Notes under the pieces: generated by a model
Seen by the model: the letters and a program-made list of their open reading frames with translations, nothing else
What the model was told of the DNA's origin: nothing
Databases searched by the model: none
Program-made: the position numbers and the translations under genes
Shown here: positions 1-11,638 of the stretch, in pieces
Layout: each line of letters begins with the position of its first letter
Position numbering within the stretch: position 1 is the first letter of the stretch
Assembly (NCBI GenBank): GCA_021234155.1
Contig: JAJEKV010000096.1
Location: forward strand, 3,843,678-3,907,677
DNA length: 64,000 bases
Source of the DNA: Isoetes taiwanensis
Taxonomy: Eukaryota; Streptophyta; Lycopodiopsida; Isoetales; Isoetaceae
Reading direction: 5' to 3'

Positions 1-2
1 AA

Positions 3-83
3 GCGTTTTTGGGGCATGATCAAGAGTTATATGGGAGAGTCAAAACTGTTAAAGAAGCAAGGAAACAGATCTATCGTAATTGA
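3..83 (+). CDS. possible 3' end of an unidentified coding exon
   Basis: An open frame runs from the window edge to a TGA at 81-83, giving 26 residues that end in the basic stretch VKEARKQIYRN. The composition (charged, no low complexity) looks coding and the sequence after the stop turns T-rich like a 3' UTR. No start is visible because the window begins inside it. I do not recognise the family. It could equally be chance, since 26 codons without a stop is not rare. Confidence 0.25.
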   Translation, partial: AFLGHDQELYGRVKTVKEARKQIYRN

Positions 84-1600
84 GTATGTAGGATCATTTT
101 GGGCTTCGAAATGGCCGATTTGCCATTAGCTTCTTCAGATCAGCCAAATTGGTGCTAGAAAAAGGCTCTTTTCTTGGGTTACAGATTTTGCTTTTTTATC
201 ATGTTCTATGCTTTTGTGTTCATTTTTTATTAGTATTAACTTAGTTCTTGGTCTTATAACAAAAGAAGAACTTAGAAAGGCTTGGAATAGGTGTCGAGAT
301 ATATAACCTTGGCTTTGCAGCTTTAATCTGATGTATGAAGACAGATTGTATTTTGTGAGGCTTGGGGTTCAGTGTATCTTAATAGGAAGACGATTATGAT
401 CAAAGGAGTTGTTTTAACTAATCAAAGGAATTGTTTTAACTAAGGAACATGAACTAATAGAGATAAATAATTATAGCTAGCTAGGATAATGACATGCTTA
501 CTCTTGGAGATGGGGCTAGCCTAGAGATCAGATGGCAAAGGCTAAATGCAGTTACGGTCGTAAGACCTTAGGAGTTTTTAAGCCATAAGTGTTCGATTTT
601 GGGATTCTACATAATTAGCTATGGAAAGTGGGGTTTTACTCGGAATATTAAAAACCTTAGCTAACAATGGTTAGAGATAAATAAATGATGAAACCTTGGA
701 GATCATGAGAAGTTGGGCAGTGAGAGCTATATGAGGTATATGGGCCGTCTAGATGAGGCTATGGCGTAGAGCATTGTTATTCTAGGTGTACACTGTAAGT
801 TTCTAAGTTGTTGCACTATATTTTATCAAAGGCATCATAGCTAATAGATTATCCTCATGGGAGAATGGTTCTGAGGTAAGGTTTGCATTGTGTGGATTGG
901 TAGTATCTTTGTCGTAGTTACATCAATGATAGTTAGGCCTATAGCTTCCTCGAAGTGTTTGGATTGCGATCATTATCTTTGTCAATAACCTAGCTACTTC
1001 AACTTGGGAAGGTTGTATGGTCAACATTAGCAGCAGTGTAATCTAGGCACATGTATAGTCAGTTGTATTATAATTCTCTAGTCCAACATAAGAGTAGCTT
1101 TAACCTCAATTTGGAATATCAAACATTACCGTCAATATATCTTTTTGCTTCCATTTCAAGCTTTGAGGATTATATGATGTACAAAGAAGGAAAACATAAG
1201 ATTGAGCTATGACTAAATGCTTCATGCCCAAAATTCTTAACAAAAGGATGGTCTCACCTGCTTGAAAAAGCATCTAGCTGACATCAACATCTGACAATTA
1301 AAGCCTTTGCATCAAAAAGGCTTTGGACAATCGCTCCCATAGGCCTAGTGCTATACTTTATGGTGGTTGAAATCTGTCAAAGAGGATATTTCGATTAAAG
1401 TAGACATGTCAATTTTTACAAATAACAACTTGCTATCCTGAATCTATAAGCAAATCATTACCTCTCAGCCCTTCTGCAAATTGAGAATGTGACAGTTCTG
1501 TTGGATTCGGCAATGCAAGCTTCCTTCTCGTCTGTCTAGCCAGACACCTGGAGCATGCAATTGGCAGTCTGAAGACATAAAAGGCGACAGAACCACTGTA
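84..1600. other. intergenic, nothing recognised
   Basis: AT-rich sequence with frequent stops in all frames. I see no motif-bearing ORF, RNA gene or repeat I can support. Confidence 0.5.
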
Positions 1601-1609
1601 ACAGGGTTC

Positions 1610-1703
1610 ATCACCTCTATCTTCCCGATGTGGTTGGCAGAGCACCATCATCAAAGTCTAGATTTGCCTGCAAAGCTTTTGCTAGGTCAACATCTTGATC
1701 AAC
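1610..1703 (-). pseudogene. DA1-like exon, second ubiquitin-interaction motif (fragment)
   Basis: The - strand reads VDQDVDLAKALQANLDFDDG, matching the second ubiquitin-interaction motif (acidic patch, then A-L-x-x-x-L) of plant DA1/DAR proteins, where UIMs precede a LIM domain and a C-terminal peptidase. An AG acceptor lies immediately upstream (ACATAG|GTT) and an AG|GTGATG donor downstream. An in-frame TAG sits before the donor, so the exon is either mis-bounded or decayed. I could not find a LIM cysteine pattern or HExxH peptidase motif further along the - strand inside the window. DA1 proteins bind ubiquitin and limit organ growth; activity of this copy is not claimed. Confidence 0.5.
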
Positions 1704-2008
1704 CTATGTAGTGTGACTGTTTTCCTGACAAAAGCAAAATAGATGTAGTTGAAAAACAAAAATTACGTGTAAAATGTAATATATTTCCATACAAACGAAT
1801 TCCTTGGTCTTTTGGCACTAATTAACTTCTTACAACATTTGATAATGATTTATACAACATAAGTCAAGATATCCTTCAACAATTTAGCATTGCCCATGTG
1901 ACTGCTGCAATCCTTAACAAGCAAAGCACTGGTGCATGTATCTAGACTTCAATGATGTCAAAGCTTGGAGACCTAATTTCAAATAGTACCTAATGCCTTC
2001 ATCAGTTA

Positions 2009-2117
2009 AAAGCTAGTTGTTTATTATCATATTGTTCTTCAGCCAAAGAAAGTGCTATGGCATGATCAAGATCTTCATCCTCAGCATTATAAGAATGTGA
2101 ACCCTTATGCTTAACTC
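2009..2117 (-). pseudogene. DA1-like exon, first ubiquitin-interaction motif (fragment)
   Basis: The - strand reads NAEDEDLDHAIALSLAEEQ, a textbook UIM: acidic run, then a conserved A-x-x-x-S-L. It begins after a CTCTTGCAAG acceptor and runs to an in-frame TGA 12 residues past the motif, with a possible AG|GTACT donor beyond that stop. Together with the second UIM about 0.3 kb downstream on the same strand, the order UIM-UIM is that of DA1/DAR family N-termini. What is seen is the two motifs; the assignment to DA1 is inference. Missing LIM and peptidase exons may lie beyond the left edge or be lost. Confidence 0.55.
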
Positions 2118-3036
2118 CTTGCAAGAGACACAATATAATTTAATTTATTTTTTATGAAAATCAATAACTGCTTTCAACTGATCAACTTGATATATAAGTA
2201 ACGACTGCATTTTATTCTTTAAAAACTAGCCGTGATTGTTTTCTTCAATGTTTCCTTTTTGGTTTGAAGATTTAAAAAATTTGTTCAACGAACGCATGTT
2301 GACCTAAAAAACATAGAACAATTCTTAAGCGGAAATAATCTTAATGCAGATGTATAATCATTCCATGTTTCATGATTTGGGTTTATGCCCTATCAAGGCT
2401 CTCCATGAACTGATTGCAAACTTGATTTTTCTTCTTAACCACAAAGCCAAAAATTTGAGTAGTTTAAGAAAACTTTTAAAAGCTCCATGCTTAACTCACC
2501 TATTGTATCAGCTCTAGCCCCTTCTTCAGCTCATTGCCTTTCTAGATAATGATAATTCCGACGGAGCAAGTTGATGGCCAAGTGCAATACCAAGTTCACT
2601 GAAGCAAAATACAATCCAACTGAGTACAAAGCTGGAAGGAATATCCTATTATCCTGGGTGGAATTCTACAGTGAAATTATGGGCGACAGGGCGGTGGAAT
2701 TCTGGGCAACAGGATGGGTAGCTACCAGGCCCCCAAAATTGAATTAGTATGATTTTTTTCTTATGATTTTATAATGAAAATCAATTCTTAAAATCGATAT
2801 GGGTTTGTGGGCCAAAAAGTTTACAAACCATGTCTAGTTATACAATATAGTTCGTAAATGCAATTTTATAATGTGACAAACAAACACTGTTTTCAAACAT
2901 GGTACTAAAGGTACTAAAGATGCTAATTGTAACTGGTTTTTATGACAACTTAAATATATGATCTGTGCTACTACTTGATTTATCAAGTTTATCGAAACGG
3001 TATTTGATCATATCTATTATCTTTAGTTTATTGGCA

Positions 3037-3135
3037 TTGTAATTTTGCATGCATAATTAGTATGATATTTTATAGTGATTAATCATAGTTGTAATTTTAA
3101 GTGCATAGTTATTATGATATTTTATAGTGATTAAT
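3037..3135. repeat. tandem duplication, 52-bp period
   Basis: Two diverged copies beginning TTGTAATTTT and ending TATAGTGATTAATC, at 3037 and 3089. Both share the core ATGATATTTTATAGTGATT. AT-rich, no coding sense. Confidence 0.8.
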
Positions 3136-3262
3136 CTTCAATAAAAGTATGCTTGATTTAGATATACTAGTATGTTTTTTGAGCCATGGTACCAATGTAA
3201 TTAAAGAATATTGTAAATACATTTGATTTTGAATGTGAAAAACTAGCGTTGCATTATATTTG

Positions 3263-3370
3263 GCCTGGTTAATATCTCTAGTATATTAGTCTAGTTATTT
3301 TAAATGTATTATAGTAGCCTGGTTAATATTTCTAGTATATTAGCCTGGTTATTTTAAATGCATTATTAGC
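3263..3370. repeat. tandem duplication, 54-bp period
   Basis: Two copies beginning GCCTGGTTAATAT at 3263 and 3317, each containing TCTAGTATATTAG and TTATTTTAAATG. Differences are single bases. Confidence 0.85.
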
Positions 3371-4883
3371 ATGATATATTACAATGCTGCAACATAATTT
3401 ACTTGGTTTGAACATGGTAACATGACTTCTTTTCATGATATCAGTTTATACCTATGATTTGGCACCATGGTTTTTCATGTACCATATTATTTGGTTCATT
3501 CATGGTTTTAAAATTTATTTCATCTCTATTTGCAGTAATCTTATAGTATGAACCTGAATGTCATTGCATACCTGAATGTCATTGCATTGTGCTTATTGCT
3601 TTCTTTGTAGCACATGCTACAGGCACAAAAACAATGAGGTCCAAGGATTTGAACTTGGAAACCATACCCATGTGCCTATGTTAGAAAATAGAAAAACATA
3701 AAGAGTGCCCAAGAATTGGAAATGCCTCTAAATTTTTCTGCAGCTTCAGATTAGTAACGAACATCTGGTAGATGAGAGATCTGCAGCAAAACATATGCAA
3801 TTCAACATAATTTAGGCACTACATCACAAATCTACATCACAAATCTATGCCAAGTATAAGCCCAAAAAGTACAAGAAATAATATAAAAAAGTGGCTCTCT
3901 TACCTTAGATACCACCATCAACAGCAAATATTGCCCAATAATGAATGAACATCAATTATGGAGCAGCAAAATGAAACTTAACATGAGCAAGTCTGCCTCT
4001 CGCCCAAGCTCATTGCTCCATAAATAGAAAGCCAAAATCCTGTTATGCACAAAAAGCAATGCAAACTAGCCACCACAACATCATTAGGTGGAACTTTTGT
4101 AGAGCAGGGCCTTACCTACTAGAGACGAAATGCAATGCAGATTTAACACCTTGTAGTCGTATGTTGGTTAACAATCTCATCTTCCCAGAGCAGGGCCCTT
4201 TACCTACTAGAGACTAAATGGAATGACTAGCTTCAACTTCAAGGATTGCAAGCAAAAGTTTCACCAATATGTAAATAATCAAACAATGGGGCATTAGAAT
4301 TCAAAATGTTCTTAGGGCATAGATTTGATCATATGCATATAGCAATGAGCATCTAAGGCCTCTCAAGCACTAAGAACATGGCGTTACCCATCGAAATGAT
4401 GTTCAAGCTTCTTTTTCAGCCATTGGTGAAGGACAAAGCATCTTCATGAACTTCTCCAACCTGCAAGCAAAGGGAAATCCAAAGTGGAGTACTACCTCCG
4501 AAAAAAAATGCTCTGCACCGGAGCAATGAGCATGTAAGCATAAAGAAAGCAAAATAAACCACCATTGGAGGAGGAGGGTCTCCTTGCAATGCAAAAGAGT
4601 TGACAGAGTTGAGAGGAATAAGAAACATTGAATAAACAACAACAAGAAATGTTTTCAATCAAAAGCAATTGAATTGACAACAAAGTAAGTTTATCTTCAG
4701 AGTGCAGAAGAAATGGAAAAAAAGAATTTTCATACCTCCTTGTTTGAGAGAGATCGCTCTGGTAATTACAACTTATGCTCCAACTTATATATCGCGTTAC
4801 GGGGTTTGAATCCAAATGCTGCAACGGAATCAAGATCCGAAGGCATGAGAGAGCATCTTTGCATGGTTGGAGTCGCAGCTCGA

Positions 4884-4912
4884 TCCCTAACCCTAATGGC
4901 CGAACCCTAAAC
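4884..4912 (-). promoter_or_regulatory. telobox-like motifs (possible 5' UTR of the - strand gene)
   Basis: Three AACCCTAA/ACCCTAA units lie within 29 bp (CCCTAACCCTAA and CGAACCCTAAACC). Such telo-boxes are common just upstream of or inside 5' leaders of plant housekeeping genes. Placement upstream of the - strand DA1-like exons fits a promoter, but the link is inference. Confidence 0.3.
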
Positions 4913-5074
4913 CTGCCTTCAACAAAAATATCATCACGTTTAGGTTAATTATTTTCCAAGGTCTCCAAATTAAAGATATACTTGAAAAAAAATGTCCATC
5001 GTTGCCATAAGTTCAAAAACTAACAATAATAGCTAGCCAAGTTTGAAAATAATAATGCATTTGTTCTTGTTTTT

Positions 5075-5190
5075 GGGTTGCCCCTAGGGGGGCAAACCCT
5101 TGTTTACGTGGGCTTTTGGCATATCTTAGGTATATGCTGGAATATACCTAGGATATGCTGTGACTGCTCCAAACCTACTCTTACATGTAA
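5075..5190 (+). repeat. dispersed repeat copy 1 (GGGTTGCCCCTAGG family)
   Basis: About 115 bp starting GGGTTGCCCCTAGG is repeated at 7939-8055 with matching order: GGGGGCAAACCCTTG, a TTTGG/TTTCGACATAT segment, TATGCTGAAATAT, then a CCTAGAATAT-like block. The same orientation in both copies and their position just before coding-like DNA suggest a small dispersed element. Confidence 0.7.
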
Positions 5191-5489
5191 ACTCTCGGTC
5201 GCTATTGTTGATGTGCGGCTGGTGTGGAAACTGGTTAACCGGCACAGCCAAGCATTAGAGCGAAGGCTTTCTATCGAGCCTGGTCCTGCTTCACAGCTTC
5301 ATCCCAGGATCGAGGTCTCTGCTCTGCTTAAACAGGTTACGGCAGAAGATGGTTTGTGCAAGAGACTACGGTTCTAAGAAGTTGCAAGGTAACGTTTTGT
5401 TATTAATCCATTTGGTGCTTGCTTATTTTTCGAAATGTAATCCTTGGAAGTTCGTTGAATAATATTTCTTTGCTGTGATTCATTTTGGT

Positions 5490-5721
5490 AGAAGACTTTG
5501 TACGCCATACATGCTGGAGTAGGGATGTCTGTGCCCCGATGCATCGTCAACAATCACGAAACTTGAAAACCAAGGGGAATGAGAATCAAAATGACCTGGT
5601 GACCTCAGACGATACAGTATTGGAACCGGAGGTTCTGTTTCCTCAGGGGCACATAGTTGATGATGCTACACCAAAAGGGAGGCTCTCCCCAGCTGCAAGA
5701 AATACTATAGAACAGTCCAGC
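5490..5721 (+). CDS. candidate exon, unidentified protein
   Basis: An open stretch following TTTTGGTAG and ending at CAG|GTGCTT. It encodes an acidic, hydrophilic segment including VTSDDTVLEPEVLFPQG and RLSPAARNTIEQSSR. Splice-like borders and non-repetitive composition support a real exon, though I do not recognise the family. A possible next exon starts near 5871 after TCTGATAG. It could belong with the membrane-segment exon at 7133; that join is inference. Confidence 0.35.
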
Positions 5722-6494
5722 AGGTGCTTTCTAATGCTAAACTCCATAGTCATAGCTGTTAATTAGATGTCACGGAATAGTTTTTGTAAGATATTGATTG
5801 CTAGACATGGTTAGTGTCTCTTATGGTAAAGATGGATCCCTTATGGTTCCTGTTTAGATTCTGATAGGCTGAATGGATCAACAGGGAAAAAGATGAAAGC
5901 AAATTTCAAGACATATGCATCTGTAGATGTCCAAAATGAAGCTCGTAACTTGGTGGAATTTTGCTGCTTCCGTTATTTTTCCAGATGTGGGGCCGACTTC
6001 CATCCCTCGTTGCAAGTAAGCAAGCATGACAAGCATATTTGGTTCTATTTGGCAACTACTATGTTTTCATTGTCATATTGGTTTGCTAACTAAGAACGTC
6101 TCAAATCACATTACTAGTCCATCAGTAACATTCTGAGACCATAGTATTTCTGCTGAACCAATAAAGAATGCATTGAAACAAGAAGCAAGAGAATCAACTT
6201 AAATAAATAGGAGACTTAACAAGATGGTGGAAGGAGGAAGGTGGAGCAGTGAGGGATGGTGAAATGTTTATTGCCAATGAAGCATCCTGTAAATTACACC
6301 ACTCTGGAAGGTATTAGTTTCAGGGATGTAATAGACAATTCAGAATTTGAAAATATAGGAAGTAAGATTGCGTTAGCATTTCTTCAACAAGCTACAGCCA
6401 TGTCTTTTGATAAAACCCTGCTTAACAGACTGATTTGTCTCCTCTCAACAAATAAAAGAACAAAAGGGAAAACAAAAATACCAAGACACTTTTC

Positions 6495-6712
6495 TGCAGC
6501 TCTCTCCCTTTTGTCTCTGCAATCTCTAGAGAGGAAAAGAGTTTGTTAGGACCACTGTTATTTTCCATCCCCACCTACCTCAGAAAAGAAGAAAAGAAAA
6601 AGAAAACAGTCCAGCTCTCTCCCTCTTAAAAGACACGATAATAAAACCATTTCTATTGCATTTCTTATCTTTTGTCTGTGCAGTCTCTATACAGGAAGAG
6701 CGTTTGTTAGAA
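6495..6712. repeat. diverged two-copy repeat, ~165-bp period
   Basis: A segment with TTTTGTCTCTGCAATCTCTA...GAGTTTGTTAG near 6511-6550 recurs near 6667-6712 as TTTTGTCTGTGCAGTCTCTA...GCGTTTGTTAG. Both follow similar CAGCTCTCTCCC-rich DNA. Confidence 0.6.
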
Positions 6713-6983
6713 GAGTCATCATTTTTGCATAGATAAGCCTTCTATTTGAGAACTTTAGCTGAGCTGCACCAATGACCTGGTGATACCGTGTCTACTGTAG
6801 ATAGTTCAGGTTCTTTACAGTTTTAGTGTTTAATATCATACATCATATTTGCTTGTTAAATTAACATTAAAGATTTTCATTGTGTGTACAAGAACTGGAT
6901 TCGGTTTGTTATTCCATCACTTCTTATTTTAGGAGCAGCCATGTAATTTTCAATACGGGCAATAAAAGCCAAAGGTCAGGTAG

Positions 6984-7065
6984 CGGGTGATTTTGGTAAA
7001 ATAACAAGAAGAGAACCACCACCCTCAAATACGGGTAATTTTGGTAAAATAACAAGAAGAGAACC
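6984..7065. repeat. tandem duplication, 48-bp period
   Basis: The string TTTTGGTAAAATAACAAGAA with GAGAACCA following occurs twice, beginning CGGGTGA at 6984 and CGGGTAA at 7032. Confidence 0.85.
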
Positions 7066-7132
7066 AAGTTCATTGCGCTCATTCAAACTGTAAATATTAC
7101 ATTTCTAAAACTTTGGACACTTTTTCTGTCAG

Positions 7133-7452
7133 GTCCGGATAAGGCTCTAAATATAGGCTTGCTTGTGCTAGTTGGAGTTGCTGTCACATTCTTATTTGTT
7201 TCATTTAATGTTCTATGTGCGATTGTCATGCTTGATCAGTTCACACAAGAGCTTCAATCAGAAAGCCAATGGCGAAAAGGTTCATTGGCCAACTGAAGGA
7301 TTGGTGGGAAACAATACCTGCTGCACCCGTTGTTGTGTTACCCTCATGAGAAGGAGGATGGTATTGATGACCTTTCATTAAAAACTCAAACACTACTATT
7401 CAAGGTAGTTGGTGTTCCAGATGCAATCATGGAATGGCTTGTGGATAACTAA
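7133..7452 (+). pseudogene. exon with one membrane segment, unidentified, one in-frame stop
   Basis: After a TTTTTCTGTCAG acceptor the frame encodes a hydrophobic helix (GLLVLVGVAVTFLFVSFNVL) followed by MLDQFTQELQSESQWRKG, then a TGA, and continues in the same frame with KEDGIDDLSLKTQTLLFKVV and ends at TAA 7450. The continued sense after the single stop suggests a recently broken terminal exon of a single-pass membrane protein. The family is not recognised. It may be the 3' end of the gene whose earlier exon is at 5490. Confidence 0.45.
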
Positions 7453-7938
7453 TTATGTATACATGTATGGCATGGGCTCTGGTACATAATAAAACACTAA
7501 GCATGCATTCCACCTCTAATGGACCTCTCCGGATGCAAGTATGGAATGGCTGGTCTCTATGAACCTAGCTTATTTTGTATGCAAGTTACTTCATTTGGAA
7601 ATCAAAGACGAATAGAAACCAAGGATGCCCACTTATTGATAGATCTAGTGTGATGAAAGAATGACAAATAAATAAAGGAGAAGTAGTCTCCAATGCAGTA
7701 TGCAATAATATGTTTCTTCTACGAGATGTTTAGATAAAAAACTAAGATTTTAAGGGCTAACGAGCCTACGAGAGATGCACACAATGTTAACATTGCTGAT
7801 TCAATCCTTTATCGAAATCACTTTACGTTGAAGGCTTTCAGCTTTCGAAGATAAAAGAGCATTTTTCCTATTCCATTTGAGACCAACAAGCCACAAGGCT
7901 ATGATATAACCACCACTAACATAGTTCATTCGAATCAT

Positions 7939-8055
7939 TGGGTTGCCCCTAGGGGGCAAACCCTTGCTCATTTGGGTTTTCGACATATTCTATGCATATG
8001 CTGAAATATGCCTAGAATATACTGGAAACTACTTCAAACTTGCTTAAACTGGAGT
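7939..8055 (+). repeat. dispersed repeat copy 2 (GGGTTGCCCCTAGG family)
   Basis: Second copy of the repeat at 5075-5190, same strand. It lies directly upstream of the PPR pseudogene, about 115 bp before the first PPR-like residues. Confidence 0.7.
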
Positions 8056-8169
8056 CGCCAGGGTTGTTAGGCGGATGTTGTTGGGCGTAAAAGGGCGTGG
8101 CATTTTACATGACGGTGAAGGCCGCGATAGTGCATGTGAATCCAATCTAACCACCCAGAAACAAGTAAA

Positions 8170-9346
8170 TACCCCTTCAGGCCACTGTAGGGCTTATCGG
8201 CTGGTGCATAATTGCACCCATCAGAAAGACTTGGATTCAGGTAAGCTCCTTCACTCTTTGATGATTCAAAACTGTCGTGATTCTGCTCCCTTCTTAGCCA
8301 ACCATCTCATTCGTCTTTTAATGGATTGAAGCGAATAATACATTAAACATGCTTTCAAAATCCAGATCGTTATTCATGGAATGCAATTATTTATGCTCAT
8401 GCCAAGCCCAAAGATGGTGAGAGTTGTTTTTACAGTTGTATCATGAAATGCAAATTGCGAGGCATTTCCACGCACAAATTCACGTTTTGGCTCTCTTGAG
8501 AGCTTTGCCTGTGCTTGCCTAGCATGTCGTTCATGGGCAAATATTTGGCACTTATCTCAATCCGGCCTTGTTGTGGAGAATTCTTTGATTAATATGTATG
8601 CCAATGTGGGAACTCACAAGAAGAGAGGGCAAATCAACATTTCTAAAAGCCCCAATGTGATATCATGGAATGCAATAGTTCTTGGGATTTGCTCAAAGAT
8701 GATCAAGACCACCTTGCACTAAGTTGTTTTACACATCATGGAATGCAATAATTGATAGTTGCAGGATTTTCTCGGCATGATCAAGGCCACCTTGCACTAA
8801 GTTGTTTTACATATGTAGCTTAATGGATCCATGAGCAGTTTGAATGGAGATGACATTTCCTATATCCCTGAGGTCAATATGGAAAATACACTTATTGACG
8901 TATATGCTGAATGGGGTAGCTTAAAGAAGGCAATCGGGGTCTTTAATAATTTGCAAAATAAAAAGGATGTAGTGTCTTGGGGAATAATGGTATCAGGATA
9001 TGTTGAAAATGCTGAGGATAAATTGGCACTGGAATGTCTTGAGGGGATGCATAAAGAAGGAGAGCTCAATAATGTTACATTCATTATGACCTTGAAAGCA
9101 TGTAACACAGGTGGATTACAGAAGGGCAAGTGCATTTATGAACAGGTTAGTGTAGGCACCAGTCCGACTTAGCAACTGGAAGTACACTTGTTGACATGTA
9201 TACTAATTGTGGGCACTTGCAGGAGGCATATGGAGTCTTTTGCAGATTAAAAAATCGTAATGTTGTGTCATGGAACGCAATGATTGCAGGCTATGTTCAA
9301 CATGAACAAGACCATTTTGCTTAGAGTGCGTCAAAAAGATGCAATA
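8170..9346 (+). pseudogene. PPR protein pseudogene, 5' part (split by Helitron)
   Basis: Fern/bryophyte-style pentatricopeptide-repeat protein remnant. Such proteins bind organellar RNA and act in editing or splicing. In order: an N-terminal segment with HQKDLDSGKLLHSLMIQNC and HLIRLL (frame of 8075-8329); YSWNAIIYAHAK (8359-8499, other frame); VENSLINMYANVG and NVISWNAIV (8560-8680); LIDVYAEWGSLKKAIGVF with DVVSWGIMVSGYVEN (8831-9172); then, one frame over, LVDMYTNCGHLQEAYGVF with NVVSWNAMIAGYVQHE (9169-9324). At least four frameshifts or stops. The final readable residues before the break are ECVKKMQY, which join the 3' part in frame at 12235. Confidence 0.85.
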
Positions 9347-10158
9347 TCCTATATTATAATGTTTTGGTGTGTTGAATCCAGCCCTAAATCGAAGGGTGAG
9401 GATTTGATTGATTTAATTGAACGATTGAGATTCAACATAAAAAAAAGCCCATGTTAAAGCTAAAAGGGAAAAGAGCAGAGGACCGGGTGGGCGTGGATCA
9501 GGGTGGGCGTGGATTAGATCAGGGCGTCAGTATGGAGCAGAACAGGAGGGCATGGATCAAAGCAGAGCCGAGGCATGGTTTAGCTGATCAAGGTAGAGCG
9601 GAGCAGAGGCGACGCTAGCACTGCACCAAGCACTTTTTCAAATTCGGCCTCACAGAATGGGAAGATGGCAGTGACCTGACCAGTTGATCCTACGGCCGAT
9701 TTGATGCAGCTATACCACTGTTTAGTTATGCTATGGCGCCATCGAAACAGGGAAGAAGGGGCTATCAACGGAAGGGCAAAGCTAAAGCCGAACAACGGCT
9801 AATGCATGGCGCAACCTAAATCCGGCCACTGGAGCTTCTATTGTCCACATCAGGCCAGATCTCTGTGCCCACATGGGCCTATCGAAGCTCTTTTTGAAGA
9901 GCTCTTCATCTTATCAGAGCGAGGCTCTGTGTTTGCAAGCTTTTTATTTGGAACTAGCCGTCCATGAAATTAGGCCATGGCAGGATTGAACCCAATTATA
10001 TCGTGGATGTCATGGCATTATATGCACGTAGCGGATGGTTATGGTCCCAGTGAACTTATGCTTGGTCACCTACCTATGCTTGGTTCCTTCAAGCGATGCT
10101 TAGAAAGCTTAGAAAGCCCGATCGAGACCAGTAGCTAGATGCACCAAATCCGCATAGC

Positions 10159-11222
10159 ATGGTGTGGACTGGAGAAACAAGGAAGGAAAAAGGATGGATG
10201 GAGCTGGAGGCCATCGTAACGTGGAGCAAGCAAGGTAAACTCTTTCCTTTTCTTTTTCGTTTTTTCGCATGTTCATTTCGGATGGCAGGCTATAGCTCAT
10301 TCTGGTATGGTCTGCAAGCACAGCTATGGTTTTTAATGCCAACAATGGATTTTTGCATTAACTTAGCTGTGGTCTGCAAGCAAAGCTATGGTCTGTTGCC
10401 CTGCATGCAATAACTGACATACCAAAGCATTCTGTGTCTAACCCTTTAATCTTTCCATGAATATCAGGCAGCGTGCCAAATGACTGAGCCAATCCATGAT
10501 AGATAGCAAGGTTTTAACATTTCTAGAAATGACAGTTTGGATCTTGGTTTGTCTCTTCCTCCTAGCTTTTTCTACCAAGCAGTTTTTCCTAACATAAAAT
10601 TTAGAGGACAACTTAGTGCCAGGCTGATTGCATCATTCTCAAAGCCTCATTGTTATTCTATAACTGGATCAGAGTCAGGCTTTGAGGGTATCACCATTTT
10701 GTATAAGAGATATTCAGCTGCCTGTAACATTCTTAAGCGATTATTGATACTACAACACATGATTTGTAATGTGATTACATGCTATTTAGCAGTTGAATGA
10801 ATGTAAATAAATATGACAATTTTTTGTTGAACTATCTTTGTCTGGGTTGAAAGGACAACTCATTCTGACAACTCCTTCAATGAATTTGGAAAAGGATTTG
10901 GACAATTTGCTGGTTTATAATACTTCAGATGGACGGTTTTTTTAATGATGTAGAGCCTAGAGATGACTGTTATGGATTTCCTTGGCAGGTAATTCCGCCA
11001 TCATGCTTATGAAATCCTCATATTGTGCAAAAAGCTGTTGTGCCTTGCATTTTTGAAGGGACAATTACAAGTATTTAAAAGAATGATTGACCAGAGGAAT
11101 GTTACTATTCTATGTTTTTGTGCACATTGTGTGAGCTTGCATAAAAAGAGCAAAGAAATGCCTAGCCTTGGTGTTGATTCTGGAATGCATCAACATATTA
11201 TTCTCAAAGGTACTATAGTTTG
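10159..11222 (+). other. Helitron interior, no recognised gene
   Basis: Short open frames occur (10159-10413, 10537-10800, 11023-11223) but none carries a motif I recognise, except that 11131-11205 (LHKKSKEM and DSGMHQHI) faintly resembles the helix-turn-helix of a PPR unit. They may be captured gene pieces, as Helitrons often carry. Confidence 0.3.
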
Positions 11223-11415
11223 AATATAGGGGCTTCTGGTAATTTATTAACATTTTTACATCTGTCCTTATCATTGCTATGCGCAATTGATAATTGTAAG
11301 CATAAAATGCTTTTTTTTTTTTAAGAACACAAGTTGCTTAAAGGTTGCATGTGAAAGATTGGATGTTGGCATATTGTAACCTATTTAGTTGAATGGATTG
11401 TTTATTTATTGTTGA

Positions 11416-11496
11416 TGCGGGAACATAAAGGATGCTTGCCATTTGTTCAATTTGATACCTGCCCATAATACCATATCATGGAGTGCTATGATAGCA
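11416..11496 (+). pseudogene. PPR-like fragment carried inside the Helitron
   Basis: The frame reads CGNIKDACHLFNLIPAHNTI followed directly by SWSAMIA, the standard 'C-G-x-x-x-x-A-x-x-x-F ... SWxAMI' signature of plant PPR proteins. It has no start, and an in-frame TGA lies directly upstream. Since it sits inside the Helitron that itself disrupts a PPR gene, it is either a captured fragment or a relic from a different locus. Confidence 0.6.
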
Positions 11497-11512
11497 CTAG
11501 CACTCCATGATA
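11474..11512. repeat. perfect 14-bp inverted repeat
   Basis: TATCATGGAGTGCT (11474-11487) and AGCACTCCATGATA (11499-11512) are exact reverse complements separated by 11 bp. It begins inside the PPR-like scrap, suggesting a fold-back duplication of its end. Confidence 0.9.
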
Positions 11513-11638
11513 CAACATAAAAAAGATACAACAAAACATTCAATACAGATAAAAAAGATACAACATTCCATCACTATTACAAAACATGGCTTAACATTCC
11601 AAGTCACAAACGGTGACTTGGTCTTATCATTAACATGT

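Larger units (their letters stand above)
2200..4880. other. AT-rich non-coding stretch with short tandem repeats
   Basis: No convincing coding region. It contains two two-copy tandem repeats (3037-3135 and 3263-3370) and scattered A/T-rich tracts. It could be introns and 5' region of the - strand DA1-like gene, but no exon could be read with confidence. Confidence 0.5.

Noticed and set aside
3037..3370. Possible CRISPR-like repeat array
   Set aside because: Only two copies per repeat, no spacers, and the context is a eukaryotic genome.
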